The position numbers and the translations under genes are program-made. A stretch of 64,000 nucleotides of DNA from Acetobacterium sp. KB-1 (lineage in GTDB: Bacteria; Bacillota; Clostridia; Eubacteriales; Eubacteriaceae): positions 602,979-666,978 of the forward strand of contig NZ_CP030040.1 of assembly GCF_003260995.1 (NCBI RefSeq), in the 5' to 3' direction. The notes beneath the pieces were generated by a model that saw only the letters and a list, made by a program, of their open reading frames with translations, was not told the DNA's origin and made no database searches. This document shows positions 17,996-28,532 of the stretch, one piece after another. How positions within the stretch are numbered: the first letter of the stretch is position 1; every line of letters begins with the position of its first letter.

Positions 17996-18448
17996 CTATT
18001 TTCCGGAATGTCCAAAACCACCATGACCACGCTCACTGGCGGCCAATTCTTCCGCACTGAAAACCTCAACAAAATCTGCCTTGACATACTCAGCGAAAAC
18101 CATTTGGGCAATTCGCTCTCCTGGTTCCAACTGATAAGGTTTATCAAGTAAGTTTATCAGAATTATCTTAATTTCGCCACGATAATCAGCATCAATGGTA
18201 CCGACGCCGTTGACCAGAGATAAACCATGTTTAAGCGACAAACCGCTTCTAGCACGAATCTGTGCTTCAACACCAATGGGCATTTCTAAAAAAATACCGG
18301 TTGGTATTTGATAAACCTTATGGGGCATGATAATCATTTTCGAATTAAGATTTGCCCTCAAATCGACTCCAGAAGAACCAACCGTTTGATATTCTGGTAA
18401 CGGATATTGAGATTGATTCAGTATTTTAATCGAATAATTCTTGATCAT
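17996..18448 (-). CDS. dut: dUTP diphosphatase
   Basis: A 150-residue trimeric dUTPase that hydrolyses dUTP to dUMP and keeps uracil out of DNA. All five family motifs can be read in order: GSSGVDLRA, RARSGLSLKHG, GVGTIDADYRGEI, GERIAQMV and RGHGGFGHSGK at the C-terminus. The length is normal. It begins two bases after the pnp stop, so it is co-transcribed with pnp, and its transcript ends at the hairpin near 17890. Confidence 0.95.
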   Translation of the reverse strand: MIKNYSIKILNQSQYPLPEYQTVGSSGVDLRANLNSKMIIMPHKVYQIPTGIFLEMPIGVEAQIRARSGLSLKHGLSLVNGVGTIDADYRGEIKIILINLLDKPYQLEPGERIAQMVFAEYVKADFVEVFSAEELAASERGHGGFGHSGK

Positions 18449-18450
18449 CT

Positions 18451-20529
18451 TTATTCCTTTGGCAGCATTGCTTTTCGTGAAAGGTTAATACGGCCCTGTC
18501 CGTCGATTTCCATAACCTTAACCGTCACTTCGTCGCCAATTTTCACAACATCTTCAACAGCGTTGACCCGTTCATTGGCTAATTTAGAAATATGAACTAA
18601 ACCGTCTTTACCACCTGGTAGAGATACAAAAGCACCAAAATTCATGATCCGGACAACTTTTCCGGTTAAAACTTCACCAACTTCAACTTCTCTGACGATG
18701 TTTTCAATAATTTCTTTGGCTCGATTACCAGATTCGGTATCTACTGAAGCAATGAAGATTCGGCCATCATCTTCGATATCAATTTTTACTCCGGTGTCAT
18801 CAATAATCTTGTTAATGACCTTGCCGCCAGAACCGATAACATCGCGGATTTTATCCGGTTTAATTTGGAAAATAATAATCCGTGGAGCATAGGGTGATAA
18901 ATCTTTGCGTGATTCGGCGATTTCTTCATTCATGATGCCAAGGATATGGAGTCGACCAATTCTAGCTTGTTCCAGGGCTTCAGTCAAAATTTGTTTGTTG
19001 ATGCCATCTATTTTAATATCCATTTGGATGGCTGTAATACCATCGGCTGTTCCGGCCACTTTAAAATCCATATCGCCAAGGAAGTCTTCCATTCCCTGAA
19101 TATCAGAAAGAATGGCTAATTTATCATCTTCTTTAACCAAACCCATCGCAATACCAGCAACGGGTGCTTTAAGCGGAACACCAGCAGCCATTAATGAAAG
19201 CGAACTGCCGCAAACACTAGCCTGGGAGGTTGAACCATTTGAACTTAGTACTTCAGAAACCACCCGAATAGCATATGGAAATTCATCTTCAGATGGCAGG
19301 ACCGGAATTAACGCCCGTTCAGCCAATGCACCATGCCCAATTTCACGACGGCCTGGGCCACGTGATGGTCGGGCTTCCCCAACACTGTATGATGGGAAGT
19401 TATAATGGTGGATATAACGCTTAGACTCTTCATTTGACAGGCCATCCAGTTTTTGCACATCACCAAGAACACCCAGAGTTACAACCGAAAGTACCTGAGT
19501 TTCACCTCGGGTAAATAATCCAGAACCATGGGGTCTTTCCAAAAAGTCTATCTTAGCTGTGATCTGGCGAATTTCATCCATTTTTCGATTATCTGGACGA
19601 ATACGGTCTTCAAGAATCATGCGACGAATTTCTTTTTTAACGAGTGAACTAATCACATCATCAATTTCGATCTTCTGATTAGGATAAATTTCTAAGAAAT
19701 GATCTTTTACAAGCTCTTTTATTTTTTCAATATTGTCAAGTCGTTCCATTTTGTCAGGTGTTTTAACAGCATCACTTAATTGATCACCAAGAAAAGCCAC
19801 AATTTCAGCTTTGATTTCTTCAGATGGTGCAAAAATTGGATAATCAGCCTTTGTCTTACCAACAGCCGCAATAATTTCTTCCTGAAAAGCAACAATTTTC
19901 TTTATTTCTTCATGAGCCAATAAAATGGCTTCAAGCATTGCTGTTTCAGAAATCTCATTAGATGATGACTCAACCATCATAATTGCATCTTTGGTTCCTG
20001 ATACAATCAGGTTAAGATCACTAATAGCCCGTTGTTCTTCATTTGGATTGACAATAAATTTTTCGTCAACAAGACCGATAGCAACCGAGCCAATTGGTCC
20101 ATTAAAGGGCAAATCAGAAATCGATAAAACGATGGAAGCTCCAATCATGGCCGCTATTTCTGGAGCATTATCCTGATCGACAGACATAACTGTCGCAATG
20201 ACCTGAACTTCATTTCTAAAGCCTTTAGGAAAGAGTGGACGGATCGGGCGATCCATCAGTCGACAATTTAAAATAGCTCTTTCTGTTGGGCGACCTTCAC
20301 GCTTTATAAAGCCGCCAGGAAATTTCCCGACAGAATATTGTTTTTCTTCATAGTCGCAACTTAATGGGAAAAAATCCATCCCTTCTCGGGGTTTTTTAGC
20401 CGCTGAAACAACAGCTAAAACTTCTGTTTTTCCATATCTAATCATAGCTGCACCTTTTGCAAGCAGTGCAACCTCGCCAATTTCCACGCGGAGTGGTCGT
20501 CCGGCAATTTCAGTTTCAAAAATATTCAT
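18451..20529 (-). CDS. pnp: Polyribonucleotide nucleotidyltransferase (PNPase)
   Basis: A 692-residue phosphorolytic 3'-5' exoribonuclease. Two RNase PH domains (residues about 10-230 and 310-540, the latter with the [14 protein letters not shown] and [17 protein letters not shown] active-site segments) flank a helical domain. KH ([15 protein letters not shown]) and S1 ([17 protein letters not shown]) domains close the protein. The ribosome site is weak (GCGAG), and a leader hairpin precedes the gene, which would fit the leader-based autoregulation known for pnp in other bacteria; that is inference. It follows rpsO after a terminator. Confidence 0.97.
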   Translation of the reverse strand: MNIFETEIAGRPLRVEIGEVALLAKGAAMIRYGKTEVLAVVSAAKKPREGMDFFPLSCDYEEKQYSVGKFPGGFIKREGRPTERAILNCRLMDRPIRPLFPKGFRNEVQVIATVMSVDQDNAPEIAAMIGASIVLSISDLPFNGPIGSVAIGLVDEKFIVNPNEEQRAISDLNLIVSGTKDAIMMVESSSNEISETAMLEAILLAHEEIKKIVAFQEEIIAAVGKTKADYPIFAPSEEIKAEIVAFLGDQLSDAVKTPDKMERLDNIEKIKELVKDHFLEIYPNQKIEIDDVISSLVKKEIRRMILEDRIRPDNRKMDEIRQITAKIDFLERPHGSGLFTRGETQVLSVVTLGVLGDVQKLDGLSNEESKRYIHHYNFPSYSVGEARPSRGPGRREIGHGALAERALIPVLPSEDEFPYAIRVVSEVLSSNGSTSQASVCGSSLSLMAAGVPLKAPVAGIAMGLVKEDDKLAILSDIQGMEDFLGDMDFKVAGTADGITAIQMDIKIDGINKQILTEALEQARIGRLHILGIMNEEIAESRKDLSPYAPRIIIFQIKPDKIRDVIGSGGKVINKIIDDTGVKIDIEDDGRIFIASVDTESGNRAKEIIENIVREVEVGEVLTGKVVRIMNFGAFVSLPGGKDGLVHISKLANERVNAVEDVVKIGDEVTVKVMEIDGQGRINLSRKAMLPKE

Positions 20530-20571
20530 TTTTTTCTCGCTTTCTCTTATAATTCCCCAGAAGTGGTGCTT

Positions 20572-20589
20572 TTACACCCTCTGGTGTAA
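20572..20589 (-). other. Leader hairpin upstream of pnp
   Basis: TTACACC-AGAG-GGTGTAA forms a 7-bp stem with a 4-nt loop in the pnp 5' leader. An alternative pairing is possible between CCAGA...GGTG (from 20586 down) and CACC...TCTGG (20555-20570), so the leader could switch between two folds. Confidence 0.55.
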
Positions 20590-20641
20590 GGTGCAATCAT
20601 AAGGGTATCGGGATCCGCATTTGGATTGATAACCTTCAGGT

Positions 20642-20670
20642 AAAAAAAAAGGGCGGAATACTCCGCCCTA
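20642..20670 (-). terminator. Intrinsic terminator of rpsO
   Basis: An AGGGCGGA/TCCGCCCT stem with a 4-nt loop followed on the minus strand by nine T residues, immediately after the rpsO stop. It partly insulates rpsO from pnp. Confidence 0.95.
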
Positions 20671-20672
20671 AA

Positions 20673-20939
20673 TTATTTTCTTAAGCCTAATCTTTGGATT
20701 AGTTCTCGATATCGATTGATATCTTTGTTTTTAAGATAAGTTAATAATCGTCGTCGCTGTCCTACCAGTTTCAGTAGACCGCGTCGTGAGTGATGATCTT
20801 TTTTATGAATTTGAAGATGTCCATTAAGATCATTGATTCGTTCAGTTAATAGTGCAACTTGAACCTCTGGGGAACCAGTGTCACCTTCATGTGTCTTGTA
20901 GTCTTCGACGACCTGTGCTTTTAATTCTTTACTAATCAT
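20673..20939 (-). CDS. rpsO: 30S ribosomal protein S15
   Basis: An 88-residue S15, which binds the central domain of 16S rRNA. Conserved segments include [16 protein letters not shown] and [34 protein letters not shown] lies about eight bases before the ATG. It has its own TTTACA/TATACT promoter about 90 bases upstream and a strong terminator. The leader of about 80 bases could hold an S15 autoregulatory fold, but I cannot identify one by eye. Confidence 0.98.
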   Translation of the reverse strand: MISKELKAQVVEDYKTHEGDTGSPEVQVALLTERINDLNGHLQIHKKDHHSRRGLLKLVGQRRRLLTYLKNKDINRYRELIQRLGLRK

Positions 20940-21026
20940 TTAAAATCTCCTTGTTTTTTAATTTAGCCGTAAACCGAGTATTTTGTAGGAGCTTCAAAAA
21001 ACTAAGTGAACGGTAATAACTTAATG

Positions 21027-21055
21027 AGTATATCATAAGTATTTATCGTTGTAAA
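21027..21055 (-). promoter_or_regulatory. Promoter of rpsO
   Basis: TTTACA (21050-21055), a 17-bp spacer and TATACT (21027-21032) with an upstream TG extension on the minus strand, located just after the ribF stop. Confidence 0.72.
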
Positions 21056-21059
21056 TATA

Positions 21060-21968
21060 TTATTCAATGAATCTTTTTCTGATCGTGTCAATATCCATTT
21101 TAATCTGCGTGATTAAATCATCAATCGATTCAAATTTTATTTCATCTCTAATTTTTTCCTTGAATTCAATGGTTATCACCTGATTATAGATGTCCTCATC
21201 AAAATCATAAATATAAGTTTCAATCGTAAATGGATGCTTTTCAAAGGTCGGATTAAACCCCAAGTTAGTTAACCCGTTTAAACATTTTCCTTTATAATAT
21301 ACCTGAGTATAGTAAACCCCAGTGCTCGGTAAAATTAATTTCTTACTGAGTTTTATATTTGCAGTTGGAATGCCAAATTGGTGGCCAAGCCCCTTCCCTT
21401 TTACAACGGTTCCGCTTAATGCATAATTTCGGCCCAGAAAGGTTTTAACCTCATCCACCTGACCACAGCTGATCAGTTCACGAATGAAGGTTGAACTTAC
21501 TGAATGGGTATTGATGACAAAGGGAGGAAGAATTTCAACTTCAAATCCATATTTTTTTCCTAACTCATTTAATGTCCGTGTTGTCCCTGCACCCTTATAA
21601 CCAAAATTATAATTGAAACCGACAACAATAACTTTGACATTATACTTTTTTAGCAAATAGTCAGTAATAAATTTCTCTGGGGTTAACTTCATCAGCGTTT
21701 CGGTGAAAGGATTCATAAAAACAAAATCAACACCATAATTCCGAATCATGGATTCTTTTTCTTCGTTAGATGTAATCAGCCAGGGCGTGTAATTAGGAAA
21801 AATTAATTCGAGGGGATGTTCTTTAAAGGTCATAACCCCAGTTTTAAAGCCGAATCGCTGACCTATTTTTTTAGTTTCTTCAAGCAATGCCCGGTGCCCT
21901 AGATGAACGCCGTCAAAAAAGCCCAGTGCTAAAACAATTTCTTCTCCATGATAAGTTTCTATCGTCAT
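21060..21968 (-). CDS. ribF: Bifunctional riboflavin kinase / FAD synthetase
   Basis: A 302-residue enzyme that phosphorylates riboflavin to FMN and adenylates FMN to FAD. The N-terminal nucleotidyltransferase domain has ALGFFDGVHLGHRALL near residue 15 and VVGFNYNFGYKGAGT near 115. The C-terminal riboflavin kinase domain carries GKGLGHQFGIPTANI near residue 195 and GVYYTQV after it. It begins nine bases past truB in the standard truB-ribF order, and is the last gene of the rimP-nusA-infB cluster. Confidence 0.95.
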   Translation of the reverse strand: MTIETYHGEEIVLALGFFDGVHLGHRALLEETKKIGQRFGFKTGVMTFKEHPLELIFPNYTPWLITSNEEKESMIRNYGVDFVFMNPFTETLMKLTPEKFITDYLLKKYNVKVIVVGFNYNFGYKGAGTTRTLNELGKKYGFEVEILPPFVINTHSVSSTFIRELISCGQVDEVKTFLGRNYALSGTVVKGKGLGHQFGIPTANIKLSKKLILPSTGVYYTQVYYKGKCLNGLTNLGFNPTFEKHPFTIETYIYDFDEDIYNQVITIEFKEKIRDEIKFESIDDLITQIKMDIDTIRKRFIE

Positions 21969-21976
21969 TATTTACC

Positions 21977-22897
21977 TCACAGTAGTTTTGTCGGTTTAAT
22001 ATAGTTTCCTTCTTCATTTACATGATATCTGCCCATACCGATAAGTTGGTCACCATCATATAAGCGCAGGGTTTCCCCAGGGTAAAAATCATCGAGAGCT
22101 TCATGAACATTCCATTGAAAAAGCTTATTTCCATTGAGTAGGAACTTACGACCTTGCTCCGTTGCCCGTACCAATTGATAACGTTCAAGAGAATACTCCA
22201 GCGGATAGAAAAAAAGTTCATTCTGATTTCGATTGTTTATTTCTTCTATTTCAGCCAAGGTTACCGCATCATTAATGCTGAAACGACCAACTCGATGACG
22301 AATCAGATTTCCCATACATCCCAAGGTCCCCAGAGCGCTCCCAATATCACGGCACAGGGAACGAATATAGGTACCCTTGGAACAGGTTACCATAATTCTG
22401 GCTTTTTGGGTATCAGCACTGAATTTGAGTAAACTGATCTTCGCAATATGAATGTCCCGTTCCGGTATTTCCACCGATTCGCCATTTCTGGCATAGTGAT
22501 ACAGTTTTTTTCCATTCACCCGAATAGCTGAATAGATAGGCGGTTTCTGGCGTATATCACCGATGAATTTGTTCAAAATACGCTCAAAATCATCGCGATT
22601 GATCCGTCGATGGTTTTCACTGATAACCGTCCCTGATAGATCACAGGTATCAGTTTCTATTCCCAAGATAACTTCCGCTTCATAAACCTTTTCATAATCG
22701 GTGATATATTCAACCATTTTGGTGGCTTGGCCGACACATAAAACAAGAACACCCTGGGCATCAGGATCCAGGGTTCCGGTATGACCGATTTTTTTAGTTT
22801 TTAAAATCTTGCGCGCTTTAAAGACTACATCATGAGAAGTCATCCCTTTTTCTTTGTAGACATTAAGATAGCCACTATAACTTTTAATTTTCTCCAT
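21977..22897 (-). CDS. truB: tRNA pseudouridine synthase B
   Basis: A 306-residue enzyme that makes pseudouridine 55 in the T-loop of tRNAs. The catalytic Asp lies in the family motif KIGHTGTLDPDAQGVLVLCVG near residue 37. The N-terminus GYLNVYKEKGMTSHDVV and the GTYIRSLCRDIG segment are typical. The ATG at 22897 is preferred; an in-frame ATG at 22909 adds four residues. The start overlaps the end of nrnA by about 14 bases, which indicates translational coupling. Confidence 0.95.
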   Translation of the reverse strand: MEKIKSYSGYLNVYKEKGMTSHDVVFKARKILKTKKIGHTGTLDPDAQGVLVLCVGQATKMVEYITDYEKVYEAEVILGIETDTCDLSGTVISENHRRINRDDFERILNKFIGDIRQKPPIYSAIRVNGKKLYHYARNGESVEIPERDIHIAKISLLKFSADTQKARIMVTCSKGTYIRSLCRDIGSALGTLGCMGNLIRHRVGRFSINDAVTLAEIEEINNRNQNELFFYPLEYSLERYQLVRATEQGRKFLLNGNKLFQWNVHEALDDFYPGETLRLYDGDQLIGMGRYHVNEEGNYIKPTKLL

Positions 22898-23843
22898 TTT
22901 GACTCTCATAAACTGCCATCAGATCATGCTTGAGTTCATTAATGTCACCACTAAAATTAAAGCCTGCTGCTCGTTCATGCCCTCCGCCACCGTATTTTAA
23001 AGCCACTTCATGAATATCATAGGGGTATTTAGCACGCAAAGAAACCCGATACTCGCCCAGATCAATTTCTTTTAAAAGTGCTGTTATTGAAACCCCAATC
23101 GTATTCTGCCCCAAATTAGCAACATCGTCAGTAATATTTATTGTACCGCCAAACTTCGAAATTGTATCATGATTTAAGATCATCATAGCAATGGGCATAC
23201 TATCCAAGATTTCTAATGAATGAATGGCAGCCCCGGTCATTTTCATCTGATCAATATTTTTCTGTGTATGAAGTCTTTTAGAAAGATGGGCATAATTATT
23301 TTTGATGCCATATAATTCACTGGCAATTAAATGGGTATCTACAGTTACATTGGAAAATTGAAAGCTTCCGGTATCTGTTGTAATGCCAGTAAAAACTGCA
23401 TCAGCCATTTCTTCATCAAATACCACATGTAAGCCCTTTAAAATTCGAAAAACAATTTCTGCGGTCGCTCCGGTAATTTCAACAAAGTTAAGATCACCAT
23501 AATGGGCATTACTCGTATGATGATCAATAACCAGTTTTGTTTTAGTAACCGGCATTTCAGCAGGCAAAAAGGCAAAACTAGGGCTGGAACAGTCTAAAAT
23601 TATTATGACATCATAACGATCTTGTAAGGACCGGTTAAAACACTGAACTTCGTCAAAGAAAACGAGTTTGTCTTCAAGAGGAAGCTCAATATAATAATCA
23701 ACGGTTTTATTTAGTTGCTTCAAGCCCTTTCCCATCGCGACTGCTGAGCCAATTGCATCGCCATCCGGTTTTTGGTGCAGCAGAATTAAAAAGGATTGAT
23801 TGTCCCGTAAGCAATTTAATATTTCATCAGGAATCTTCTTCAT
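22884..23843 (-). CDS. nrnA: DHH-family oligoribonuclease / pAp phosphatase NrnA
   Basis: A 319-residue DHH/DHHA1 phosphoesterase that degrades short RNAs (and pGpG) and dephosphorylates pAp. Metal-binding motifs read HQKPDGDAIGSA near residue 24, ILDCSSP near 82 and LVIDHHTSN near 107, and the C-terminal DHHA1 domain contains GGGGHERAAGF. NrnA-type enzymes finish degradation of the c-di-GMP product pGpG in some bacteria, which is of interest given the riboswitches at 49.7-49.9 kb. It overlaps rbfA and truB at its two ends. Confidence 0.93.
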   Translation of the reverse strand: MKKIPDEILNCLRDNQSFLILLHQKPDGDAIGSAVAMGKGLKQLNKTVDYYIELPLEDKLVFFDEVQCFNRSLQDRYDVIIILDCSSPSFAFLPAEMPVTKTKLVIDHHTSNAHYGDLNFVEITGATAEIVFRILKGLHVVFDEEMADAVFTGITTDTGSFQFSNVTVDTHLIASELYGIKNNYAHLSKRLHTQKNIDQMKMTGAAIHSLEILDSMPIAMMILNHDTISKFGGTINITDDVANLGQNTIGVSITALLKEIDLGEYRVSLRAKYPYDIHEVALKYGGGGHERAAGFNFSGDINELKHDLMAVYESQNGEN

Positions 23844-24210
23844 TCGAGTCCTTCGCTTCTTTATTGTCCTTCAAACTTTTTAAAATCGATTCAATATGCA
23901 TACCATATTCAATGGAGTTGTCAATTTCAAAGCTCAGGGAAGGTACGGAATGAACCGTAATTACCTGTCCCAAGCTCGATCTGAGAAAACTCCTGGCATT
24001 ATTTAGTAATTCGAGAACGATCTTTTTCTGAGCTTCATCTCCAAATATACTGACATAAACGGTTGCGGTCTTTAAGTCTGAGGCAGCTTTAACCCTGGTG
24101 ATGCTCACATTACTGTCTTTGATACGAGTGTCTTTCAATTTGTGTATAATGATCAAACTCAATTCTCTTTGAATTAAACCATTAATTTTTTCATTTCGAT
24201 GAGATGCCAT
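23827..24210 (-). CDS. rbfA: Ribosome-binding factor A
   Basis: A 127-residue RbfA, a KH-like 30S assembly factor acting at the 5' end of 16S rRNA. Family segments are LIQRELSLII, DTRIKDSNVSITRVKASDL-like sequence and VPSLSFEIDNSIEYG. The ATG at 24210 is preferred because AAGGAG lies nine bases before it; the open frame runs on to 24246 without a ribosome site. A Glu/Asp/Lys-rich tail ends the protein. It is in the conserved infB-rbfA-nrnA-truB order. Confidence 0.95.
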   Translation of the reverse strand: MASHRNEKINGLIQRELSLIIIHKLKDTRIKDSNVSITRVKAASDLKTATVYVSIFGDEAQKKIVLELLNNARSFLRSSLGQVITVHSVPSLSFEIDNSIEYGMHIESILKSLKDNKEAKDSNEEDS

Positions 24211-24246
24211 TATGTTTATCTCCTTCACGGAAAGATAGGCGTTCAC

Positions 24247-26463
24247 TTATCTTTCAATTTTTTCCATCGTAAATGCTTCAATGTTATCGCCAACTTTTAA
24301 ATCGTTGTATTTTTCGATACCAATTCCACATTCATATCCGGTGCTAACTTCCTTAACATCATCTTTAAATCGTTTTAATGAGGCGATTTTTCCCTCCAGG
24401 ACAACAATTCCATCGCGGATAATGCGGATTTCATCATTTCGGTTAATTTTTCCTTCGGTAATGTAACAGCCGGCAATAGTCCCAATGCTTGGGATTTTAA
24501 ATACTTCTCGTATTTCAGCATTCCCCATGACCTTTTCTCGGAATTCAGGAGCCAGCATGCCTTCCATAGCCTTTTTAATATCCTCAACGGCATCATAAAT
24601 AACTCGATAGAGGCGAATGTCCACTTCTTCTGTTTCAGCCAGTTTCACAGCATTTTTATCTGGTCTGACATTAAAGCCAATGACAATCGCGTTTGAGGTG
24701 GCCGCTAACATTACATCCGTTTCGTTGATAGCGCCGACAGCACCATGGATAATATTAATCCGAACCGCTTCATTATCCAGTTTTTCCAGTGATTGTTTAA
24801 TGGCTTCAATGGAACCCTGAACGTCGGCTTTAATAATAACATTAACATCCTGAATATTGCCGTCCTGAATCTGACTAAACAAATCGTCAAGAGAAATATT
24901 AGAACGTCGCTGGCGTTCGCCTTTTTGCATTTCTTTCCGCTTTTCAGCCAATTGACGGGCTTCTTTTTCATTCTCAAGCACGATAAAATCGTCCCCCGCC
25001 GCTGGAATATCAGAAAGGCCCGATATTTCTACTGGTGTGGATGGACCGGCTTTCTTTAGTCGCTTACCCTTATCATCAATCATTGTTCGGATCTTACCGT
25101 GAGTAGTTCCTGAGATAATAGAATCACCAACATGTAAGGTTCCCTGTTGAACAAGTAAGGTTGCAACCGAACCTTTTCCACGCTTTATCTGGGATTCAAT
25201 GACACTTCCTCTCGCTTCACGACCAGGATCTGCAGTCAATTCTTCCATTTCAGACATCATGATAATCATTTCTAACAAGGATTCTATACCTTCGCCGGTT
25301 TTTGCAGAAACGTTAACGGCTATGGTTTCGCCGCCCCATTCTTCAACAACAAGGTGGTATTTGGTCAATTCCTGTTTAACCCGCTCTGGATCAGCTCCAG
25401 GTTTGTCAATTTTATTGATGGCAACCAGGATGGGAACTCCAGCAGCCTTGGCATGGTTGATCGCTTCAACCGTTTGAGGCATAACGCCATCGTCGGCTGC
25501 TACGACCAGGACCGCGATATCTGTGATTTGCGCCCCTCGAGACCGCATTGCCGTAAATGCCTCATGTCCCGGCGTATCGATCACAGTAATGGCATGGTTT
25601 TTAATATTAACCGTGTAAGCACCGATGTGTTGAGTGATACCACCAGCTTCGCCGGCGATAACATTTGCTTTGCGGATTCGATCAAGAAGTGATGTTTTAC
25701 CGTGATCAACATGTCCCATGACGGTTACAACCGGTGGTCGAGGAATCAGATTATCACTTTCTTCTTCATCGTATTCTTCCAGAATTTTAGAAACGACATC
25801 TTCAATTTTAATCGCCTCAACTTCAAAACCTAACTCTGCTGCAACGATCGCAGCTGTTTCAAAATCAATTTCCTGATTAATGCTGACCATGGTACCTGCG
25901 AGCATTAAAGTTTTAATGACTTCGGTAGCACTTATTTCAAGAATATCGGCTAGCTCACCAACGGTTAAAATCTCAGGTATTTCAAATGTCTGATTTAACT
26001 GAACGGATTTCTTTTTTTCATCTTTAATTCGTTTGTAAACACTTCTAGCAGTCTTTTCTTTTTTACTATGGTCTCTGACCTTTGGTTGCTGACTCTGATT
26101 GCTTGAAACGGGTCTTTTTTTATCGTCTGTTCTTTTCGGCACATTGCCCCCTGTTTTTTGTTGGTTTTTTTGTGGTGGTTTTGTTGATTTAGGCTGTTTT
26201 TTTATATCCGTACTTGTTTTTGGGGTAACCTGACTCGTTTTTGCAGTCTCAGCAGTCTTGACCGATTCTTTTTTCTTCTCTGGTTCTCGCTCTGCTAGAT
26301 ACTTATCTTTATCGAATTTCTTTTCAAATTCAGTAATTTGTTGATCAGTCAGGGCGCTCATATGGTTTTTTACAGGAATATTGTGCTTATTTAAAATAGC
26401 TACGAAATCTTTACTGGGAATATTATATTTTTTTGCTAAATCGTATACTCTTAATTTTGACAT
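24247..26463 (-). CDS. infB: Translation initiation factor IF-2
   Basis: A 738-residue GTPase that brings fMet-tRNA to the 30S subunit and joins the subunits. An N-terminal IF2_N module ([18 protein letters not shown]) is followed by a Lys/Gln/Thr-rich linker (residues 60-160), a second IF2_N module, and the G domain with [24 protein letters not shown] and [11 protein letters not shown]. The C-terminal domains bind initiator tRNA. The length is short to typical for Firmicutes. It follows rnpM directly; the ribosomal-like ylxQ gene often found between them is missing. Confidence 0.97.
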   Translation of the reverse strand: MSKLRVYDLAKKYNIPSKDFVAILNKHNIPVKNHMSALTDQQITEFEKKFDKDKYLAEREPEKKKESVKTAETAKTSQVTPKTSTDIKKQPKSTKPPQKNQQKTGGNVPKRTDDKKRPVSSNQSQQPKVRDHSKKEKTARSVYKRIKDEKKKSVQLNQTFEIPEILTVGELADILEISATEVIKTLMLAGTMVSINQEIDFETAAIVAAELGFEVEAIKIEDVVSKILEEYDEEESDNLIPRPPVVTVMGHVDHGKTSLLDRIRKANVIAGEAGGITQHIGAYTVNIKNHAITVIDTPGHEAFTAMRSRGAQITDIAVLVVAADDGVMPQTVEAINHAKAAGVPILVAINKIDKPGADPERVKQELTKYHLVVEEWGGETIAVNVSAKTGEGIESLLEMIIMMSEMEELTADPGREARGSVIESQIKRGKGSVATLLVQQGTLHVGDSIISGTTHGKIRTMIDDKGKRLKKAGPSTPVEISGLSDIPAAGDDFIVLENEKEARQLAEKRKEMQKGERQRRSNISLDDLFSQIQDGNIQDVNVIIKADVQGSIEAIKQSLEKLDNEAVRINIIHGAVGAINETDVMLAATSNAIVIGFNVRPDKNAVKLAETEEVDIRLYRVIYDAVEDIKKAMEGMLAPEFREKVMGNAEIREVFKIPSIGTIAGCYITEGKINRNDEIRIIRDGIVVLEGKIASLKRFKDDVKEVSTGYECGIGIEKYNDLKVGDNIEAFTMEKIER

Positions 26464-26487
26464 ATTATTCCTCCCTTCAATATTTAA

Positions 26488-26760
26488 TTATTTCATTTGT
26501 TTTTTCTCTGACAGTTGCTGCCGAACAGTCTCGACAACATCACTTTCTACTTTTCTTTTAAATGCCCGTTCCAGGTAATTTTTGTTCAGGAATTGATCCA
26601 CACATGCTTCGGACTTGCACACATAGGCACCACGTCCATTTGCTTTACCAGTGGGATCAAAAAAAATTTCTCCAGATTTATCTGATACGATCCTAAATAA
26701 GTCGCGTTTATCAAATTTCAAATGGCAGATAACACAGGTTCTCTGTGGAATTTTTTTCAT
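26488..26760 (-). CDS. rnpM: RnpM (YlxR) family protein, RNase P modulator
   Basis: A 90-residue protein of the YlxR family, recognised by the N-terminal RTCVICHLKFDKRDLFRIV and the GRGAYVCKSEACVDQF segment. The B. subtilis homologue was renamed RnpM because it binds RNase P RNA and modulates tRNA processing. It lies between nusA and infB, its universal position. The basic C-terminal end fits RNA binding. A candidate extended -10 promoter lies just upstream. Confidence 0.93.
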   Translation of the reverse strand: MKKIPQRTCVICHLKFDKRDLFRIVSDKSGEIFFDPTGKANGRGAYVCKSEACVDQFLNKNYLERAFKRKVESDVVETVRQQLSEKKQMK

Positions 26761-26789
26761 TGTACCTCCCCGACATTGTTCATCTAAGT

Positions 26790-26798
26790 ATTATAGCA
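26790..26798 (-). promoter_or_regulatory. Candidate internal promoter (extended -10) before rnpM-infB
   Basis: TGCTATAAT on the minus strand matches the TGnTATAAT extended -10 form in the 66-bp gap between nusA and rnpM. No good -35 hexamer is visible 17 bp upstream. Confidence 0.4.
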
Positions 26799-26826
26799 TA
26801 AAAAAGCTATATTATTGATTAAACCT

Positions 26827-28017
26827 TTAGTTTTCAAGATCTGAAGTATCTTCAAGTATGGGCTCTTGATCTACAATTGATCCATCTAAAACTTCCAATT
26901 CTTCAGCAGATTCCAACTCTTCTTTTAGTTCTAGTAATATATCATCTAATTCTCGGTTTTCTTCTTGAGGAACTTTATGTTGATTCACATAATCGATTTT
27001 ACTCTTGATATCAATTTTCCAGCCGGTTAGTTTAGCTGCCAGTCGGACATTCTGTCCTTCTTTTCCAATAGCCAGCGATAACTGGTAATCATCGACAATA
27101 GCAATTGCTGTTTTATCTTCTTTATTTGCTATAATTTCGACCACTTTAGCGGGACTCAAGGCATTGGATAAATACTCTTCGATATTATCACTCCATTTAA
27201 TCACATCGATTTTCTCGCCCTGGAGCTCATTGATAATATTCTGCACCCGAACCCCTTTTTGCCCCACACAGGAACCAACCGGATCAATGCTTGGGTCATT
27301 AGCTTTGACCGCTACCTTTGTTCTGGAACCTGCTTCTCTGGAAATGGATACAATATCGACAATGCCGTCGAATATTTCAGGAACTTCAGATTCAAACAAG
27401 CGTTTCACCAAGCCCGGATGGGTCCGGGATACATTTACCTGTGGACCCTTGGTTGTTTTCTTGACCATCAGCAGGTAAACTTTTAGTCGCTGATTCAGTG
27501 TATATTTCTCTCCGGTTGTCTGCTCTGAAGGCAGCATCACCGCCTCAAGTTTTCCAACCTCAACATAAACGATACTCTTTTCAATCCGTTTGATAATGCC
27601 AGTTAGTACTTCATCTTGTCGCTTGAGATAATCATCATAGATGATATTGCGCTCAGCTTCTTTAATTCGTTGAATGATAAGTTGTTTAGCATTTTGAGCG
27701 GCAATTCGTCCAAAATCTCTGGGTCTGACTTCTTTTCTGAAAAAATCACCAACAGCATAGTTGCTGTCAACTTCACGGGCTTTTTCCAAAGAAATCTGAC
27801 TGTGATCATTTTCGGGAACTTCAACAATTTCTTTTAATGCAAATACCTGAATATCACCATTTTCCCGGTCAATATTAATCTCAACGTTATGGGAGTTACC
27901 ATAATTTTTTTTGTATGCTGTGGTAATGGCAGCTTCAATTGCTTGAATTAGTTCTTCTTTATCAATCGATTTTTCTTCTTGAATTACATCCAGAGCACGT
28001 ATAAACTCCTGATTCAT
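26827..28017 (-). CDS. nusA: Transcription termination/antitermination factor NusA
   Basis: A 396-residue NusA that binds RNA polymerase and nascent RNA. It has an N-terminal polymerase-binding domain (residues 1-130), an S1 domain ([16 protein letters not shown]), and KH1/KH2 domains with [14 protein letters not shown] and [16 protein letters not shown]. The acidic C-terminal tail (about 40 residues rich in Glu/Asp/Leu) is an addition to the short Firmicutes form. It follows rimP, the standard order, and likely shares its transcript. Confidence 0.97.
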   Translation of the reverse strand: MNQEFIRALDVIQEEKSIDKEELIQAIEAAITTAYKKNYGNSHNVEINIDRENGDIQVFALKEIVEVPENDHSQISLEKAREVDSNYAVGDFFRKEVRPRDFGRIAAQNAKQLIIQRIKEAERNIIYDDYLKRQDEVLTGIIKRIEKSIVYVEVGKLEAVMLPSEQTTGEKYTLNQRLKVYLLMVKKTTKGPQVNVSRTHPGLVKRLFESEVPEIFDGIVDIVSISREAGSRTKVAVKANDPSIDPVGSCVGQKGVRVQNIINELQGEKIDVIKWSDNIEEYLSNALSPAKVVEIIANKEDKTAIAIVDDYQLSLAIGKEGQNVRLAAKLTGWKIDIKSKIDYVNQHKVPQEENRELDDILLELKEELESAEELEVLDGSIVDQEPILEDTSDLEN

Positions 28018-28040
28018 ATTGATTTTCTCCGCCTTCCGTA

Positions 28041-28532
28041 TTATTCAGCTGATGGAAGAGGTTTGAAATTCAACTCATCCAACCGATTTGCTTTCGCGAT
28101 TTTACTATTGTCCAGTGTCAGCATTTCACCTGTTTCCAATTCAAGGGTTAATTGCTCATTATTATATGATTTTAAGATCCCCTCGATGTCTTTTTTTCCA
28201 TCTAGTGGGGCGAAAAGGTGGATGGCAATTTTCTTATTAAGATTTGCCAGAAAATGTTTTTCTTTTTTTAAAGGTCGATCCATACCTGGTGAAGATACTT
28301 CCAAAAAATAACTTTGTTCAATGGGATCCTTTTCGTCGAGCAATTCACTGATTTGTCGGCTGACTATTTCACAATCGTCTAATGAAATTCCATTTTCGGA
28401 ATCAATAAAAAGGGTTAGACACCAGTCTTTTCCCTTTTTATCAAAAGTCAGATCTGTTAATTCATAACCAAGCGATTCTACCGCTGGTGCAGTTAATTCT
28501 TCCAAGAAGAACTCTTTCGATACTTTTTTCAT
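28041..28532 (-). CDS. rimP: Ribosome maturation factor RimP
   Basis: A 163-residue 30S maturation factor. Typical segments are LGYELTDLTFDKKG, LTLFIDSENGISLDDCEIVSRQISELLD and YFLEVSSPGMDRPLK near residue 80. It is the first gene of the rimP-nusA-rnpM-infB-rbfA-nrnA-truB-ribF run, and the frr terminator lies about 90 bases upstream. I could not pick a convincing promoter in the AT-rich gap. AAAGGAA lies before the ATG. Confidence 0.95.
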   Translation of the reverse strand: MKKVSKEFFLEELTAPAVESLGYELTDLTFDKKGKDWCLTLFIDSENGISLDDCEIVSRQISELLDEKDPIEQSYFLEVSSPGMDRPLKKEKHFLANLNKKIAIHLFAPLDGKKDIEGILKSYNNEQLTLELETGEMLTLDNSKIAKANRLDELNFKPLPSAE

